Translations under genes and position numbers: made by a program
The notes under the pieces: generated by a model
What the model saw: the letters and a program-made list of their open reading frames with translations, nothing else
Database searches by the model: none
What the model was told of the DNA's origin: nothing
Shown here: positions 33,983 through 46,038 of the stretch, piece after piece
Numbering within the stretch: the stretch's first letter is position 1
Layout: each line of letters opens with the position of its first letter
NCBI RefSeq assembly: GCF_030813495.1
Contig: NZ_JAUSUI010000005.1
Location: 124,001-188,000, forward strand
Direction: 5' to 3'
From: Ancylobacter polymorphus
GTDB lineage: Bacteria > Pseudomonadota > Alphaproteobacteria > Rhizobiales > Xanthobacteraceae
DNA: 64,000 bases

Positions 33983-36472
33983 ATGCTGATGACCCCGATC
34001 ACTCCGTCGCTGCCGTCACCCGATGCCGTGCTTGAGGCGGCCAACCGGGCGGTGCGCGCCATTCCCCCGCTCTGGCCCCTCGCCTCCAGCGTTGCGGTCA
34101 ATCCCTTTCTCGGCCAGACCGGCGAGCCCCTGGCGACGGCCGCCGCCCGCCTGCGCCGCGTGGCCGGCATTGCCCTGACCATGCCACGGAGCTGGTACGC
34201 GGAGCGGCTGCGTTCCGGCGAGATGACCGAGGACGATCTGCACGCGGCCTTCCACAGCGCGCCCGCCGCCCGCCGGCCGGCGACCTTCGGCGCGTTCAAG
34301 GAGGCCATCCAGACGGAACGCCCCGCCCCTGTTGCACTCCCGACCGTCGCCGATCTGGCGCGCGATGCGGCGGCGATCGACTGGCCGGGCGTGGTCGGCG
34401 AGCGCATCAGCCACTGGGCCGCCGGACATTTCGATCAGGGCCAGGCCCTCTGGGCCAGCGGGCGGACAGACGGCACCTACGCCGCCTGGCGGGTCGTCGC
34501 CACCCGCGATCTGACCCCCGAAATCGCCGGCCTCACCGGCTTCGCACGGCATGTGGCGGAGGCGCCACCCAAGGCCGAAGACGCGATCATCGACTGTGTC
34601 GCCCAGCTTGGCCTCCCGAGGGCCGCGCTGGACAGCTATTTCCACCGCCTGCTGGCGTCGCTCGGCGGCTGGAGTCAGCTCGCCCGCCATCGGCTCTGGC
34701 AGGCGGAACTGGGCGGCGGCAGCGACGCGTCGGTCACCGACCTCCTCGCCATCCGCCTGATCTGGGAGGTGGCTCTTTTGCGCCATTTCGGCGCTGCGCT
34801 CGCGCCGCAGTGGCAGGCCACGCGCGCGGCCTATGCCGAGCCGGTTTGCGCCTGCCCGGAGGACATTATCGACGCCCTGTTGCAGGAAGCTGTCGAGCGC
34901 GCGGCGCAGAGGCGGCTCGACGCGCTGTTGACAAGACGCGCACCGCTTCCCGCAACGCCTGGGCGTCCGACGCTGCAAATGGCTTTCTGCATCGACGTGC
35001 GCTCGGAAGTGTTCCGCCGCGCGTTGGAGAGCCTCGATACCGGCATCCGCACGCTGGGTTTCGCCGGGTTCTTCGGGCTGGGCATCGGCCATCGCCGCTT
35101 CGCTTCGGACATTGTCGAGGCGCGTCTGCCGGTGCTGCTGTCTCCGGGCGTTTTCACCTGCGCGGGCGAGGCGACGCCAGCCGTCGCGAAAGCGGAACTG
35201 GCCGCCCGAATCACCGCCCGCGCCCATCGCGCCTGGGGACGCTTCAAGCTCGCCGCCATTTCCTCCTTTGCTTTCGTCGAGGCCACCGGCCCGCTCTATG
35301 TCGCCAAGCTCCTGCGGGATGGGCTCGGACTGACGCGCAACAGCGCGCCCGAATATCTCGCGCCGCGCCCGATGCAGGGTCTCGACCTTCCTACAAAGAT
35401 GACGATGGCCATGCGCGTGCTCAAGGCGATGTCGCTCACCGCAGGCTTTGCACGGCTCGTTCTCCTTGCCGGCCACGGCGCCAGCGCGGTCAACAATCCC
35501 CATGCCAGTGCGCTGAACTGCGGCGCATGCGGGGGCTATTCGGGCGAAGTGAATGCGCGGCTGCTGGCCTCGCTGCTCAATGACCCGGAGGTAAGGGCCG
35601 GTCTTGTGGAGCGCGGCGTCATCATTCCCGACGACACGCTATTCCTGGCCGCCCTGCACGACACGACGACCGACGATGTCACGATCTATGCCGGCGATCA
35701 TCCTTCCCCGACCCATGCCGAGGATATCGTTCGGGCGGAGCGCTGGCTGACATCCGCCGGCGTGCTCGCCCGGGGAGAACGGGCCTTGCGCCTGCCTCGC
35801 GCACAGCGCGCTCGGGACATCCTGCATCGGGCCCGCAATTGGGCCGAGCTGCGCCCCGAATGGGCGCTGGCCGGTTGCCAGGCCTTCATCGCCGCGCCAC
35901 GGTCGCGCACGGCCGGGCTGGATCTCGCCGGAAGGGCCTTTCTCCACGACTATGACTGGCGGCGCGACGAGGGCTTTGGCGTGCTGGAGTTGATCCTGAC
36001 CGCACCTGTCGTCGTCGCCAGCTGGATCAGCCTGCAATATTACGGATCAACCGTCGCGCCCGACGTCTTCGGAGCGGGCAACAAGCTTCTGCACAACGTG
36101 ACGGGCGGCATTGGCGTCGTGGAAGGCAATGGTGGCCCGCTGCGGGCGGGGTTGCCGTGGCAGTCTGTGCATGATGGCGAACGGCTGACGCATGAACCCC
36201 TGCGCCTTTCCGTGCTGATCGAGGCCCCGCGTGAAGCGGCGGCCGGCCTATTGGAACGACACCCGGAGGTCCGCGCGCTATTCGACAATCGCTGGCTGCA
36301 CCTGCTCACCCTGAACGAGGAAGGCCGCGTGGCGTGGCGCTACACGGGCGATCTGGGCTGGGAGAACAGCCTCCGCGGGACGGACGGCAAGACCGAACCT
36401 CAGCCCCACGCCGATGCCGGCCCGGGTCACTCCCACTCGATGGTCCCGGGCGGCTTGGAGGTCACGTCGTAG
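33983..36472 (+). CDS. dabA: DabA (DUF2309), carbonic-anhydrase-like subunit of the DAB pump
   Basis: An 829-residue DUF2309 protein. The zinc site known from characterised DabA is present: C336 and D338 in [11 protein letters not shown]498 in [13 protein letters not shown] and C513 in LNCGACGG. With DabB it hydrates CO2 to bicarbonate on the cytoplasmic side in a one-way, membrane-potential- or proton-driven manner, raising internal bicarbonate for the Calvin cycle or carboxylases. Its last 15 codons overlap the 3' end of convergent guaA by 46 nt. The tail [15 protein letters not shown] is therefore partly shaped by the antisense of the guaA C-terminus. Confidence 0.94.
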   Translation: MLMTPITPSLPSPDAVLEAANRAVRAIPPLWPLASSVAVNPFLGQTGEPLATAAARLRRVAGIALTMPRSWYAERLRSGEMTEDDLHAAFHSAPAARRPATFGAFKEAIQTERPAPVALPTVADLARDAAAIDWPGVVGERISHWAAGHFDQGQALWASGRTDGTYAAWRVVATRDLTPEIAGLTGFARHVAEAPPKAEDAIIDCVAQLGLPRAALDSYFHRLLASLGGWSQLARHRLWQAELGGGSDASVTDLLAIRLIWEVALLRHFGAALAPQWQATRAAYAEPVCACPEDIIDALLQEAVERAAQRRLDALLTRRAPLPATPGRPTLQMAFCIDVRSEVFRRALESLDTGIRTLGFAGFFGLGIGHRRFASDIVEARLPVLLSPGVFTCAGEATPAVAKAELAARITARAHRAWGRFKLAAISSFAFVEATGPLYVAKLLRDGLGLTRNSAPEYLAPRPMQGLDLPTKMTMAMRVLKAMSLTAGFARLVLLAGHGASAVNNPHASALNCGACGGYSGEVNARLLASLLNDPEVRAGLVERGVIIPDDTLFLAALHDTTTDDVTIYAGDHPSPTHAEDIVRAERWLTSAGVLARGERALRLPRAQRARDILHRARNWAELRPEWALAGCQAFIAAPRSRTAGLDLAGRAFLHDYDWRRDEGFGVLELILTAPVVVASWISLQYYGSTVAPDVFGAGNKLLHNVTGGIGVVEGNGGPLRAGLPWQSVHDGERLTHEPLRLSVLIEAPREAAAGLLERHPEVRALFDNRWLHLLTLNEEGRVAWRYTGDLGWENSLRGTDGKTEPQPHADAGPGHSHSMVPGGLEVTS

Positions 36473-38061
36473 ACCACGCGGTTGACGCCCTTGACCTCGT
36501 TGACGATGCGGGTGGCGACGCGGCCGAGGAAGGCCATATCGAACGGGTAGAAATCCGCCGTCATGCCGTCCACCGAGGTCACGGCGCGCAGGCCGACCAC
36601 ATAGTCATAGGTGCGGAAATCGCCCATCACCCCCACGGTCTTCACCGGCAGGATGACGGCGAAGGCCTGCCAGATTTCCTCGTAAAGCCCGTGGCGGCGG
36701 ATTTCTTCAAGATAGATCTCGTCGGCGAGGCGCAGGATGTCCAGCTTCTCGCGGGTGATCTCGCCGGGGCAGCGAATGGCGAGACCCGGCCCGGGGAAGG
36801 GGTGGCGGCCGACGAACACGTCCGGCAGGCCGAGTTCGCGGCCAAGCGCCCGCACCTCGTCCTTGAACAGTTCACGCAGCGGCTCCACCAGCTTCATGTT
36901 CATGCGCGCGGGCAGGCCACCGACATTGTGGTGGCTCTTGATCGTCACCGAGGGGCCGCCGGTGAAGGACACACTCTCGATCACATCGGGATAGAGCGTG
37001 CCCTGGGCGAGGAAGGCAGCGCCGCCGACCTTCTTCGCTTCCGCCTCGAACACGTCGATGAACAGCTTGCCGATGGTCTTGCGCTTCACCTCGGGGTCGG
37101 TGACCCCTTCCAGCGCGCCGAGGAACATCTCGGAGGCATCCACATGCACCAGCGGAATGTTGTAGGCGTCGCGGAACAGGGTGACCACCTTCTGCGCCTC
37201 GCCGAGGCGCAGAAGCCCGTGATCGACGAAGACGCAGGTGAGCTGGTCGCCGATCGCCTCATGGATCAGCACCGCCGCGACCGAGGAATCGACGCCGCCG
37301 GAGAGGCCGCAGATCACCTTTTCCGACCCCACCTGCTCGCGGATGCGGCGGATGGCTTCTTCGCGATAGGCCCGCATGCCCCAGTCGCCGCGGGCGCCGG
37401 CGATCTTGCGGACGAAATTGCGGATCAGCGCCGCGCCATGCGGCGTGTGCACCACCTCGGGGTGGAACATGGTGGTGTAGATGCGCCGCTGTTCATTCAC
37501 CGCCACGGCGAAGGGCGCGTTCTCGGAGGTGGCGACCACCTCGAAGCCTTCCGGAAGGCGGGTCACGCGGTCGCCATGGCTCATCCACACGGGATAGCGC
37601 TCGCCCACTTCCCACACGCCGTCATAGAGCGCGCTCGGCTTGTGCACCGTCACCTCGGCCCGGCCGAACTCGGCGGCGTGGCCGCCCTCCACCTCGCCGC
37701 CGAGCTGCAGCGCGCAGGTCTGCTGGCCGTAGCAGATGGCGAAGATCGGAACGCCGAGGTCGAACGCCTCCTGCGGCGCGCGCGGGCTGCCTTCGTCCAT
37801 CACCGAGGCCGGGCCGCCGGAGAAGATGATGCCGACCGGATTGAGCCGCCGCACCGCTTCCGCCGCGCTCTGGAACGGCACGATCTCGGAATAGACCCCC
37901 TCCTCGCGCACGCGGCGGGCGATGAGCTGCGTGACCTGCGAGCCGAAGTCGATGATGAGAATCGTGTCGTGCTCGGCGGTGGCGGCGGTCGGTTCAAAAT
38001 GGGTCATGGCGGGCTCTATCTGGTGGCTGTCGGCGGCGCGGGCGGTCTCGGTGGCGTTCAT
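36427..38061 (-). CDS. guaA: GMP synthase (glutamine-hydrolysing)
   Basis: A 544-residue GuaA. The N-terminal class I glutamine amidotransferase ([26 protein letters not shown] nucleophile Cys, MFHPEV His) is joined to the ATP-pyrophosphatase domain ([15 protein letters not shown]-loop) and the C-terminal dimerisation domain ending PPGTIEWE. It converts XMP to GMP. The first 30 residues ([14 protein letters not shown]...) exceed the usual start; [14 protein letters not shown] at residue 19 is an alternative. The ATG touches the rsmB stop (TAAATG). Confidence 0.97.
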   Translation of the reverse strand: MNATETARAADSHQIEPAMTHFEPTAATAEHDTILIIDFGSQVTQLIARRVREEGVYSEIVPFQSAAEAVRRLNPVGIIFSGGPASVMDEGSPRAPQEAFDLGVPIFAICYGQQTCALQLGGEVEGGHAAEFGRAEVTVHKPSALYDGVWEVGERYPVWMSHGDRVTRLPEGFEVVATSENAPFAVAVNEQRRIYTTMFHPEVVHTPHGAALIRNFVRKIAGARGDWGMRAYREEAIRRIREQVGSEKVICGLSGGVDSSVAAVLIHEAIGDQLTCVFVDHGLLRLGEAQKVVTLFRDAYNIPLVHVDASEMFLGALEGVTDPEVKRKTIGKLFIDVFEAEAKKVGGAAFLAQGTLYPDVIESVSFTGGPSVTIKSHHNVGGLPARMNMKLVEPLRELFKDEVRALGRELGLPDVFVGRHPFPGPGLAIRCPGEITREKLDILRLADEIYLEEIRRHGLYEEIWQAFAVILPVKTVGVMGDFRTYDYVVGLRAVTSVDGMTADFYPFDMAFLGRVATRIVNEVKGVNRVVYDVTSKPPGTIEWE

Positions 38062-39384
38062 TTATCCGGCTTGGTCGGCCCGCACCATCAGGCTGATGAA
38101 GAAGCCGTCCGTGCCGGTGCGGCGCGGGGTCAGCAGCAGGCCCTCGGGCCGCTCCAGCGCGGCAGCGCGCAGCGTGATGCCGCGCTCGCCAAGCGCCAGC
38201 GCGGCTTCCGCCGGCGGCACGAGGTGGAAGCCGGGATGGCGGGCGAGGAAACCCCGCACCTGGTCGACATTCTCTTCGTCCAGCAGCGAACAGGTGACAT
38301 AGGCCAGCCGCCCCCCAAGCTTCACATAGTGGGCAGCGGCATCGAGGATGGAGGCCTGCTCCTTCACCCGCTCGGCGAGCGCGCCGGGGCGCATGCGCCA
38401 TTTCGCATCCGGGTTGCGGCGCCAGGTGCCGGTGCCGGTGCAGGGCGCATCGACCAGAACGAGGTCCATGCGGCCGGCGAGGTCTTCCAGCACATCCGCC
38501 TTGCCGCGCGGCGAGCGGACCTGGACATTGTGGGCGCCGGCGCGCTGCACCCGCTCATGGATAGGGGCGAGGCGGCGCAGATCGTCGTCATAGGCGTAGA
38601 GCTGGCCGGCACCATCCATCAGCGCGGCGAGTTCCAGCGTCTTGCCGCCACCGCCGGCGCACAGGTCCAGCACCTGCCCGCCGCGCGGCGGGGCGGCGAG
38701 AATGGCGGCGATCTGCGAGCCTTCGTCCTGGATCTCCACCAGCCCCTTGAGATAGGCCGGCTCGGAAGTGAGCGGCGGCGCCTTGCCGTCGGCCTCCAGC
38801 GCGATGCGCAGGGCGAGCGGCGACCAGGCGCCGGGAGCCGGCGCGAGATGGGCGATGAGTTCGCCGGCCTTCTCCACATCGCCTTTCAGCGAATTGACCC
38901 GGAGGTCGAGCGGCGCGCGCTCGGCCAGCGCCGCGCCCTCCTCGGCACGCGCCTCGCCGAACACGGCAGCGAGCGGGGCGTCGAGCCATTCCGGGTAATC
39001 GCCGCGCACCGGCGCGGGCGCGCTGTCGAGGCTCGCCTGAGAAAGATGCTGACGCTCTTTGTCGCTCAGCGGCGCGGGGGCGAAGCGCCCGCCGTCGCAC
39101 AAGGCGGCGATGGCGTCGACATCAAGGCCGCGCGCCACTTTCAGCATGCCGAGAACCAGCCCGCGCGGTGTCTCCTCGCCGACCCGCTCGCCCATGATCC
39201 AGGCTGATGAGGCGCGGCGGCGTAACGTGTCATAAGCTATCGAGGCCAGCGCCGCGCGGTCGCCGGAGCCGGCGAAGCGGTGGCTGCGGCCCCAATCCTT
39301 CAGCACGTCGGCAGCCGGACGGCGTTCGGCGAGGATCGTGCCGATCACCTCGATGGCGGCGGAAAGCCTGGCAGCCGGCGTCAT
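38062..39384 (-). CDS. rsmB: RsmB-type 16S rRNA m5C methyltransferase
   Basis: A 440-residue NOL1/NOP2/Sun-family RNA cytosine-5 methyltransferase: an N-terminal NusB-like helical part (about 1-140), then a SAM-binding Rossmann domain with LDLCAGGGGKTLELA, VDAPCTGTGTWRRNPD (motif IV Cys) and VTCSLLDEEN (motif VI catalytic Cys). It modifies rRNA; the exact target (C967 in E. coli RsmB) is inferred. A GGAG site precedes the ATG at 39384. It is immediately upstream of guaA, so the two are likely co-transcribed. Confidence 0.88.
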   Translation of the reverse strand: MTPAARLSAAIEVIGTILAERRPAADVLKDWGRSHRFAGSGDRAALASIAYDTLRRRASSAWIMGERVGEETPRGLVLGMLKVARGLDVDAIAALCDGGRFAPAPLSDKERQHLSQASLDSAPAPVRGDYPEWLDAPLAAVFGEARAEEGAALAERAPLDLRVNSLKGDVEKAGELIAHLAPAPGAWSPLALRIALEADGKAPPLTSEPAYLKGLVEIQDEGSQIAAILAAPPRGGQVLDLCAGGGGKTLELAALMDGAGQLYAYDDDLRRLAPIHERVQRAGAHNVQVRSPRGKADVLEDLAGRMDLVLVDAPCTGTGTWRRNPDAKWRMRPGALAERVKEQASILDAAAHYVKLGGRLAYVTCSLLDEENVDQVRGFLARHPGFHLVPPAEAALALGERGITLRAAALERPEGLLLTPRRTGTDGFFISLMVRADQAG

Positions 39385-39409
39385 GTCAACTCCACAATAA
39401 ACAAAGGCG

Positions 39410-39841
39410 TCACGGCAGCGCCGGCGCCAGCAGGATCGCGAGTGCGAACAGCACCCACATCGCCAGCAGCATCACCGCACCGAAGGCAAAGGCGCCGAAG
39501 CGCCAGCCAATGTGATTGCTGGTCACATAGACATAGGCGTGGACGATGCGGCTCAGGACGAACAGCCACGCCAGCACGAGAAACAGGTCGCTCGCGTGGC
39601 GCGTCACCAGCGCCAGAACCGCCAGCACATAGAACAGCACCGGCAGTTCGAACTGGTTGCGGAAGCAATTGCTGGCCTGCCGCACAATCGGCGGCCAGCC
39701 CGTGTCGCCCAGCACCACCTCCTCGCGCACCAGCCCGCCGGCGCGGATGGCTTTGAGACGCACCGCCCCCAGCCGGAACAGCACGGCGAAGGTAAGGGCG
39801 ACCTGCACGAACACGGGCAACAGCGTGGCAGTGACGTACAT
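39410..39841 (-). CDS. MAPEG-family membrane protein
   Basis: A 143-residue protein with four membrane helices and the MAPEG pattern: FVQVALTFAVLFRLGAVRLKAI, RQASNCFRNQFELPVLFYVLAVLAL, and SRIVHAYVYVTSNHIGWRFGAF. The ATG at 39841 (MYVTATLLP) is preceded by a GGAGGG ribosome site; an ATG 18 nt upstream is less likely. Bacterial members are of uncertain substrate (glutathione or lipid peroxide metabolism). It lies between guaB and rsmB on the same strand. Confidence 0.85.
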   Translation of the reverse strand: MYVTATLLPVFVQVALTFAVLFRLGAVRLKAIRAGGLVREEVVLGDTGWPPIVRQASNCFRNQFELPVLFYVLAVLALVTRHASDLFLVLAWLFVLSRIVHAYVYVTSNHIGWRFGAFAFGAVMLLAMWVLFALAILLAPALP

Positions 39842-39888
39842 GGATCCGCCCTCCTTCATCGGTGCGGCGCCGGCGGAAGGCCGGGCGC

Positions 39889-41496
<1,608 letters not shown>

Positions 41497-41586
41497 TCAT
41501 ACCATGGCCTTGTACGCTTTCCTAGGCGTCTATCTCTGTGCAGAACGCAATGCCGATACGCGCCAGGAAGCCCCTGCGTAACCGGC

Positions 41587-43125
41587 GTGGATGACAGATT
41601 TGTGCGTGCGTTTGCGGTCGCGGGGGCGCTATTGCGGCGTTATAGCCGGAAAGCTGCCCGTCTCCTCCCGCCCGCAATACCGGACCGGCCCGTGCGCTCC
41701 GAACGTCTCGTCCCGCTTATCGTCGCCTGCGCGCTGTTCATGGAGCAGCTCGATTCGACCGTGATCGCCACCTCGCTGCCAGCCATCGCTGCCGATCTGC
41801 GCGAAGACCCGATCTCGCTCAAGCTGGCGCTCACCTCCTATCTGCTCAGCCTCGCCGTGTTCATTCCGGCAAGTGGCTGGTTCGCGGATCGCTTCGGCTC
41901 GCGCACGGTGTTCCGCGCCGCCATCGCCATCTTCACCGCCGGCTCCCTGCTGTGCGGGCTCGCCCATTCGCTGCCGGACTTCGTCGCCTATCGCATATTG
42001 CAGGGCATGGGCGGGGCAATGATGGTGCCGGTGGGGCGGCTGGTCATCCTGCGCACCGTGCCGAAGGAGGAGCTTGTCTCCGCGCTCGCCTGGCTCACCA
42101 TTCCCGCGCTCCTGGGCCCGGTGATCGGCCCGCCGCTCGGCGGCTTCATCACCACCTATTTCGACTGGCGCTACATCTTCTTCCTCAACCTGCCCATCGG
42201 CCTGCTCGGCTTCCTGCTGGTGAGCCGCTTCATTCCCGATATCCGCGAACCGAACGTGCCGCCCTTCGATCTCAAGGGCATGTGCCTGTCCGGCCTCGGC
42301 CTTGCCGGTCTCGTCTTCGGCTTCGCCCTGCTCGGCCAGCACGCGGTGGCGCCCTCCCTCGCGCTCGCCGTCATCGTCGTCGGCTCGGTGTCGATGGGCT
42401 TCTACATCCGCCACGCCCGGCGCACGGTGAAACCGATCCTCGATCTGGCACTGTTGAAGATCCCGACCTTCTTCGCCGGCGTGGTCGGTGCCTCGCTGTT
42501 TCGCGTCGGCATCGGCGCCCTGCCCTTCTTGCTGCCGCTGCTGCTGCAACTCGGCTTCGGCTTGAGCCCCTTCGCCTCAGGCATGATCACCTTCGCCTCG
42601 GCGGCGGGAGCGATGACGATGAAATTCACCGCCGCCCCCATCATCCGCGCCTTCGGCTTCCGCCGCGTGCTGGTGGTGAACTGCGTCATCGCCGCCGCGT
42701 TCATCGCGGTGGGGGCGCTGTTCCGGCCGGGCATGCCCTATCTCGTGCTGGTCGGGGCGCTGCTGCTCGGCGGGTTCTTCCGCTCGCTGCAATTCACCAG
42801 CACCAACGCCCTCTCCTATGCCGATGTCTCGTCGGAGGCGATGAGCCGGGCCACCAGCTTCGCCAGCGTGGCGCAGCAGGTGTCGATCTCCACCGGCGTG
42901 GCGGTGGCGGCGCTGGTGCTCGACGGGCTGCGCAGCTGGCGCGGCGACGGCACCATCGCCCTCAGTGATTTCAGCGTCGCCTTCCTGGTCGTGGCTGGGA
43001 TCGCGGTGTGCTCGGTGTTCTTCTTCCTGCGCCTGCCGCCCAATGCCGGGGCCGAGCTGGCACAGAGGCGGGTCAAGCCCGCGCAGGTGCCCGAGCCACC
43101 GGGGGAAATGGGGAGTGCGGGCTAA
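41587..43125 (+). CDS. DHA2-type MFS multidrug exporter
   Basis: A 512-residue major-facilitator protein of the 14-helix DHA2 group. Seen are [22 protein letters not shown] (motif D1), [14 protein letters not shown] (motif A), [21 protein letters not shown] (motif B) and [29 protein letters not shown] (motif C, the antiporter signature). The start is a GTG at 41587; no better ATG lies near the first membrane helix. It ends convergent to rlmE with a 4-nt overlap. Likely exports hydrophobic compounds by proton antiport; the substrate cannot be told. Confidence 0.9.
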   Translation: MDDRFVRAFAVAGALLRRYSRKAARLLPPAIPDRPVRSERLVPLIVACALFMEQLDSTVIATSLPAIAADLREDPISLKLALTSYLLSLAVFIPASGWFADRFGSRTVFRAAIAIFTAGSLLCGLAHSLPDFVAYRILQGMGGAMMVPVGRLVILRTVPKEELVSALAWLTIPALLGPVIGPPLGGFITTYFDWRYIFFLNLPIGLLGFLLVSRFIPDIREPNVPPFDLKGMCLSGLGLAGLVFGFALLGQHAVAPSLALAVIVVGSVSMGFYIRHARRTVKPILDLALLKIPTFFAGVVGASLFRVGIGALPFLLPLLLQLGFGLSPFASGMITFASAAGAMTMKFTAAPIIRAFGFRRVLVVNCVIAAAFIAVGALFRPGMPYLVLVGALLLGGFFRSLQFTSTNALSYADVSSEAMSRATSFASVAQQVSISTGVAVAALVLDGLRSWRGDGTIALSDFSVAFLVVAGIAVCSVFFFLRLPPNAGAELAQRRVKPAQVPEPPGEMGSAG

Positions 43126-43844
43126 TCGGATGCCAAAGCCGCCCGCTTCCGGCCACGGAAGCCCGTCGCCACCACATAGAGCTCCGCCGAATCCGCCCGG
43201 CTCGCCTGCGGCTTGATGTGGCGCACGGCGGTGAAGTCACGCTTCAGGTCCGCCAGCAGCGTGCCTTCCGTGCCGCCCTGGAACACCTTGGCGATGAAGC
43301 AGCCGCCGGGCGCCAGCACCTGGCGGGCAAAATCGATGGCCAGTTCCACCAGCCCGACGATGCGCAGATGGTCGGTCGCCCTGTGCCCTGTCGTGTTGGC
43401 GGCCATGTCGGACATGACGATATCCGCCTCGCCGCCGAGCATGGCCTTGAGCTGCTCGGGCGCCTCGTCCTTGAGGAAGTCCATCTGGGCGAAATCGACA
43501 CCGGGGATGGGGTCGATCTCCAGAAGATCGATGGCGACGATCTTGCCGCGCCCTTCGTCCACCTTCAGCTTCTTCGCCGCGACCTGGCTCCAGCCGCCGG
43601 GGGCGGCGCCGAGATCGACCACGCGCAGGCCGGGCTTGAGGATCTTCAGCTTGTCGTCGATCTCGATCAGCTTGAAGGCGGCGCGCGAGCGCCAGCCCTC
43701 ACGCTTGGCGCGGGCGACATAGGGATCGTTGAGCTGGCGCTGGAGCCATTTCTGCGAAGAGGAACTGAGCGAGCGGGCCTTTTTCAGCCGCACCTTCAGC
43801 GGCCGCGCCTCGCCGCCCTTGCCGGGCTGGGGCTTATCGATCAC
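43122..43844 (-). CDS. rlmE: RlmE, 23S rRNA 2'-O-uridine methyltransferase
   Basis: A 240-residue RrmJ/FtsJ-family enzyme that methylates the ribose of U2552 in 23S rRNA. It shows [17 protein letters not shown] (K of the K-D-K-E tetrad), [15 protein letters not shown] (SAM motif I), [18 protein letters not shown] (Asp), FIAKVFQGG (Lys) and [11 protein letters not shown] (Glu). I chose the GTG at 43844, which overlaps the ppx stop (GTGA), rather than the upstream frame. A basic N-terminal stretch of about 25 residues precedes the catalytic domain. Confidence 0.92.
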   Translation of the reverse strand: MIDKPQPGKGGEARPLKVRLKKARSLSSSSQKWLQRQLNDPYVARAKREGWRSRAAFKLIEIDDKLKILKPGLRVVDLGAAPGGWSQVAAKKLKVDEGRGKIVAIDLLEIDPIPGVDFAQMDFLKDEAPEQLKAMLGGEADIVMSDMAANTTGHRATDHLRIVGLVELAIDFARQVLAPGGCFIAKVFQGGTEGTLLADLKRDFTAVRHIKPQASRADSAELYVVATGFRGRKRAALASD

Positions 43845-44992
43845 GTCGAGGCTCCGCCCCTCGGACGCCACACACCATCGGCACGCATAAGTTCCACCAG
43901 AATTCCTTCCCTGAGGCCGCGATCGGCCACGCGCAGGCGGTCGCAGGGAAAAGCCCGGCGCACCGATTCGAGGATCGCACAGCCCGCCAGCACCAGGTCG
44001 GCCCGCTCCACCCCGATGCACGGATTGGCCGCGCGCTCGGCGAAGGGCATGGCCAGCAGCCGGTCCACCACAACCCGCACCTGCTCGGCACCGAGCCAGG
44101 TGCCATCGACCTGCGAACGGTCATAGCGCGGCAGATCGAGATGCACGCCGGCAATGGTCGTCACCGTGCCCGATGTACCGAGCAGATGCAGCCGGCCGCA
44201 ATTGTGCGGGCCCACCGCCTGCACGAAGCCGGCGAGATGCGGCGTGAACTCATTGACCATCGCTTCGAAATCGTCGCGGGTCACCTTCACCCCGCCATGG
44301 CGTTCGGCCACGGTGACGACGCCGAGCGGCACCGACACCCAGGCGCGGATCACCGCCGCCGGCGGGCCGCCATCGCGCGTTTCCACCCGGTCGAGCCACA
44401 CCACTTCGGTCGAACCGCCGCCAATATCGAACAGCACCGCCCCGTCGGAGGTGGGATCCACCAGCGGCGTGCAGCCGGAAGCGGCGAGGCGCGCCTCGGT
44501 CTCGCGGTCGACGATCTCCAGTTCGAGCCCGGTCTCGCGCGTCACACGGTCGATGAACTCCGCGCCATTGACCGCGGAGCGGCAGGCCTCGGTGGCGATC
44601 AGCCGGCGATCGACGATGTGGCGCGCCTCGATCTTGGCGGCGCAGACCTTCAGCGCCTCGACCGCGCGGTCCATCGCCGCCGCGCCGAGCCGGCCAGAGC
44701 AGATCAGTCCCTCTCCCAGCCGGACGATGCGCGAGAAGGCATCGACGACGCGGAAGCCGCTGCCGGTGGGGCGGGCGACGAGCAGCCGGCAATTATTGGT
44801 GCCGAGATCGAGCGCGGCATAGCAGGGGTCGTTGTTACGCGGGCGCGCCGTCGCTCGCGGGTCGCGCCCCGCCGCACCGGACGCCCCGCCATAGGGTGGC
44901 GCGTTCGGACGCACACGCACAGAGGGCCGCTCGTCGCCGGCGGACGTTTCCGTCACCCGCTCCCCGGCCCATATCTGGGTCTCGTCGACCAT
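43841..44992 (-). CDS. Ppx/GppA-family phosphatase
   Basis: A 383-residue ASKHA-fold protein: [15 protein letters not shown] (phosphate 1), [14 protein letters not shown] (phosphate 2) and [30 protein letters not shown] (adenosine-type motif). The first ~60 residues are a low-complexity, charged extension. The ATG at 44992 has a GGGGAAG ribosome site. Members hydrolyse polyphosphate or pppGpp; which one cannot be decided here. It is co-transcribed with rlmE, a common pairing in alphaproteobacteria. Confidence 0.88.
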   Translation of the reverse strand: MVDETQIWAGERVTETSAGDERPSVRVRPNAPPYGGASGAAGRDPRATARPRNNDPCYAALDLGTNNCRLLVARPTGSGFRVVDAFSRIVRLGEGLICSGRLGAAAMDRAVEALKVCAAKIEARHIVDRRLIATEACRSAVNGAEFIDRVTRETGLELEIVDRETEARLAASGCTPLVDPTSDGAVLFDIGGGSTEVVWLDRVETRDGGPPAAVIRAWVSVPLGVVTVAERHGGVKVTRDDFEAMVNEFTPHLAGFVQAVGPHNCGRLHLLGTSGTVTTIAGVHLDLPRYDRSQVDGTWLGAEQVRVVVDRLLAMPFAERAANPCIGVERADLVLAGCAILESVRRAFPCDRLRVADRGLREGILVELMRADGVWRPRGGAST

Positions 44993-45275
44993 TTCAACTT
45001 CCCCGGCCGAAGCCGTCGTGCCGGCCGCGCGCAGTGCGGTTCCAGGCTCGCATTGTTCAACATCTCGAATGAAATGTAACATTCGCCAGCGCTGGCGCAA
45101 TCGACTTCATGGCAGCCCGGCGCGGGAGGCGGGGCTCATCCCGGCGCAAAGCCCGGCAGGACAAGGGCGCATCCGCCCATCCTGCCGGTCACGTGGATGA
45201 CATAGGCCGCCGGACGCTCGCGCCGATCGGCGATTCGCCGCCGGCCCTCGACGCGCGGCCGAGGGGGGCCCGCGC

Positions 45276-45815
45276 TCAGCCCTTCAGCGCCGGCAGCGCC
45301 TGGGCAATGCCGGCCATCGGCAGGGTGACGTTCACCGTCTGGCCATTGGCAAGCACGAAACTCGCGACCACCTCTTTCGCGGTGAGGAGTTCCTTGCCGA
45401 ACGCCTCCTCGAACGGACCGATGGCCTCGCAGCCGCCTTCATGGCACGAAGCGTAGTCGATCTTGCGCGGCTTGCCCTTGGCAATGGTGATCTGCACCCC
45501 GTCCTTCAACCGGACGCCGAGGGGTGTGCGCACCAGATAGGTCGGCGCCCCGGCCTTGTCCTGGCCGATCTGCCACAGCAGCACGGTCTTCTTCGACTTC
45601 GATTCCGTCACCTTGAGCGAGGCGACGCAGCTTTTCTTCGCCCCCTTCTCCAGGCTGGCGCGGCAGGTGACGACCCAGTTGTCGAAGGTGGTGGTCTCGG
45701 TGCGGACGGGCGCCTTGGGCGCGGCCGGCGCGGTCTGCGCGAAGGCGGCGGGTGCGCCGGCGAGAAGGCACGGGCCGAGCATCAAGGCGGCGGCACGGCG
45801 GGCGAAACGGTGCAT
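45276..45815 (-). CDS. Invasion-associated locus B (IalB) family exported protein
   Basis: A 179-residue periplasmic protein. The signal peptide MHRFARRAAALMLGPCLLAGAPAAFAQT is followed by the IalB domain: TTTFDNWVVTCRASLEKGAKKSCVASLKV, VRTPLGVRLKDGVQITI, YASCHEGGCEAIGPF and a late FVLANGQTVNVTLPMAGIAQALPAL. Four mature cysteines form the usual two pairs. The ATG at 45815 was taken because the signal peptide starts there. The family is widespread in non-pathogenic Hyphomicrobiales, so no virulence role follows. Confidence 0.9.
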   Translation of the reverse strand: MHRFARRAAALMLGPCLLAGAPAAFAQTAPAAPKAPVRTETTTFDNWVVTCRASLEKGAKKSCVASLKVTESKSKKTVLLWQIGQDKAGAPTYLVRTPLGVRLKDGVQITIAKGKPRKIDYASCHEGGCEAIGPFEEAFGKELLTAKEVVASFVLANGQTVNVTLPMAGIAQALPALKG

Positions 45816-46038
45816 GAGGTCCTCCGGAACGGTCCCGGGCATGGGCGAGGGGCGAAGTGCCGTCATGGCACGCCACGGGGTGAAAATCACGGCTCCGTCT
45901 GTGCCACCGATCATGGCGCTTGGCGAGAGCTGGCGACAGCCGGCGCGACGAAGCCCAAAAGCAATGGGCCGACCACGAGGGCCGGCCCAGCTATTTCCTG
46001 CCAGCGCGCGACAGAGGCCGCGCGCCACGCGCCAGAGC

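Noticed and set aside
36334-39207. 957-codon plus-strand frame
   Set aside because: Antisense of guaA and rsmB, both of which show complete family motifs.
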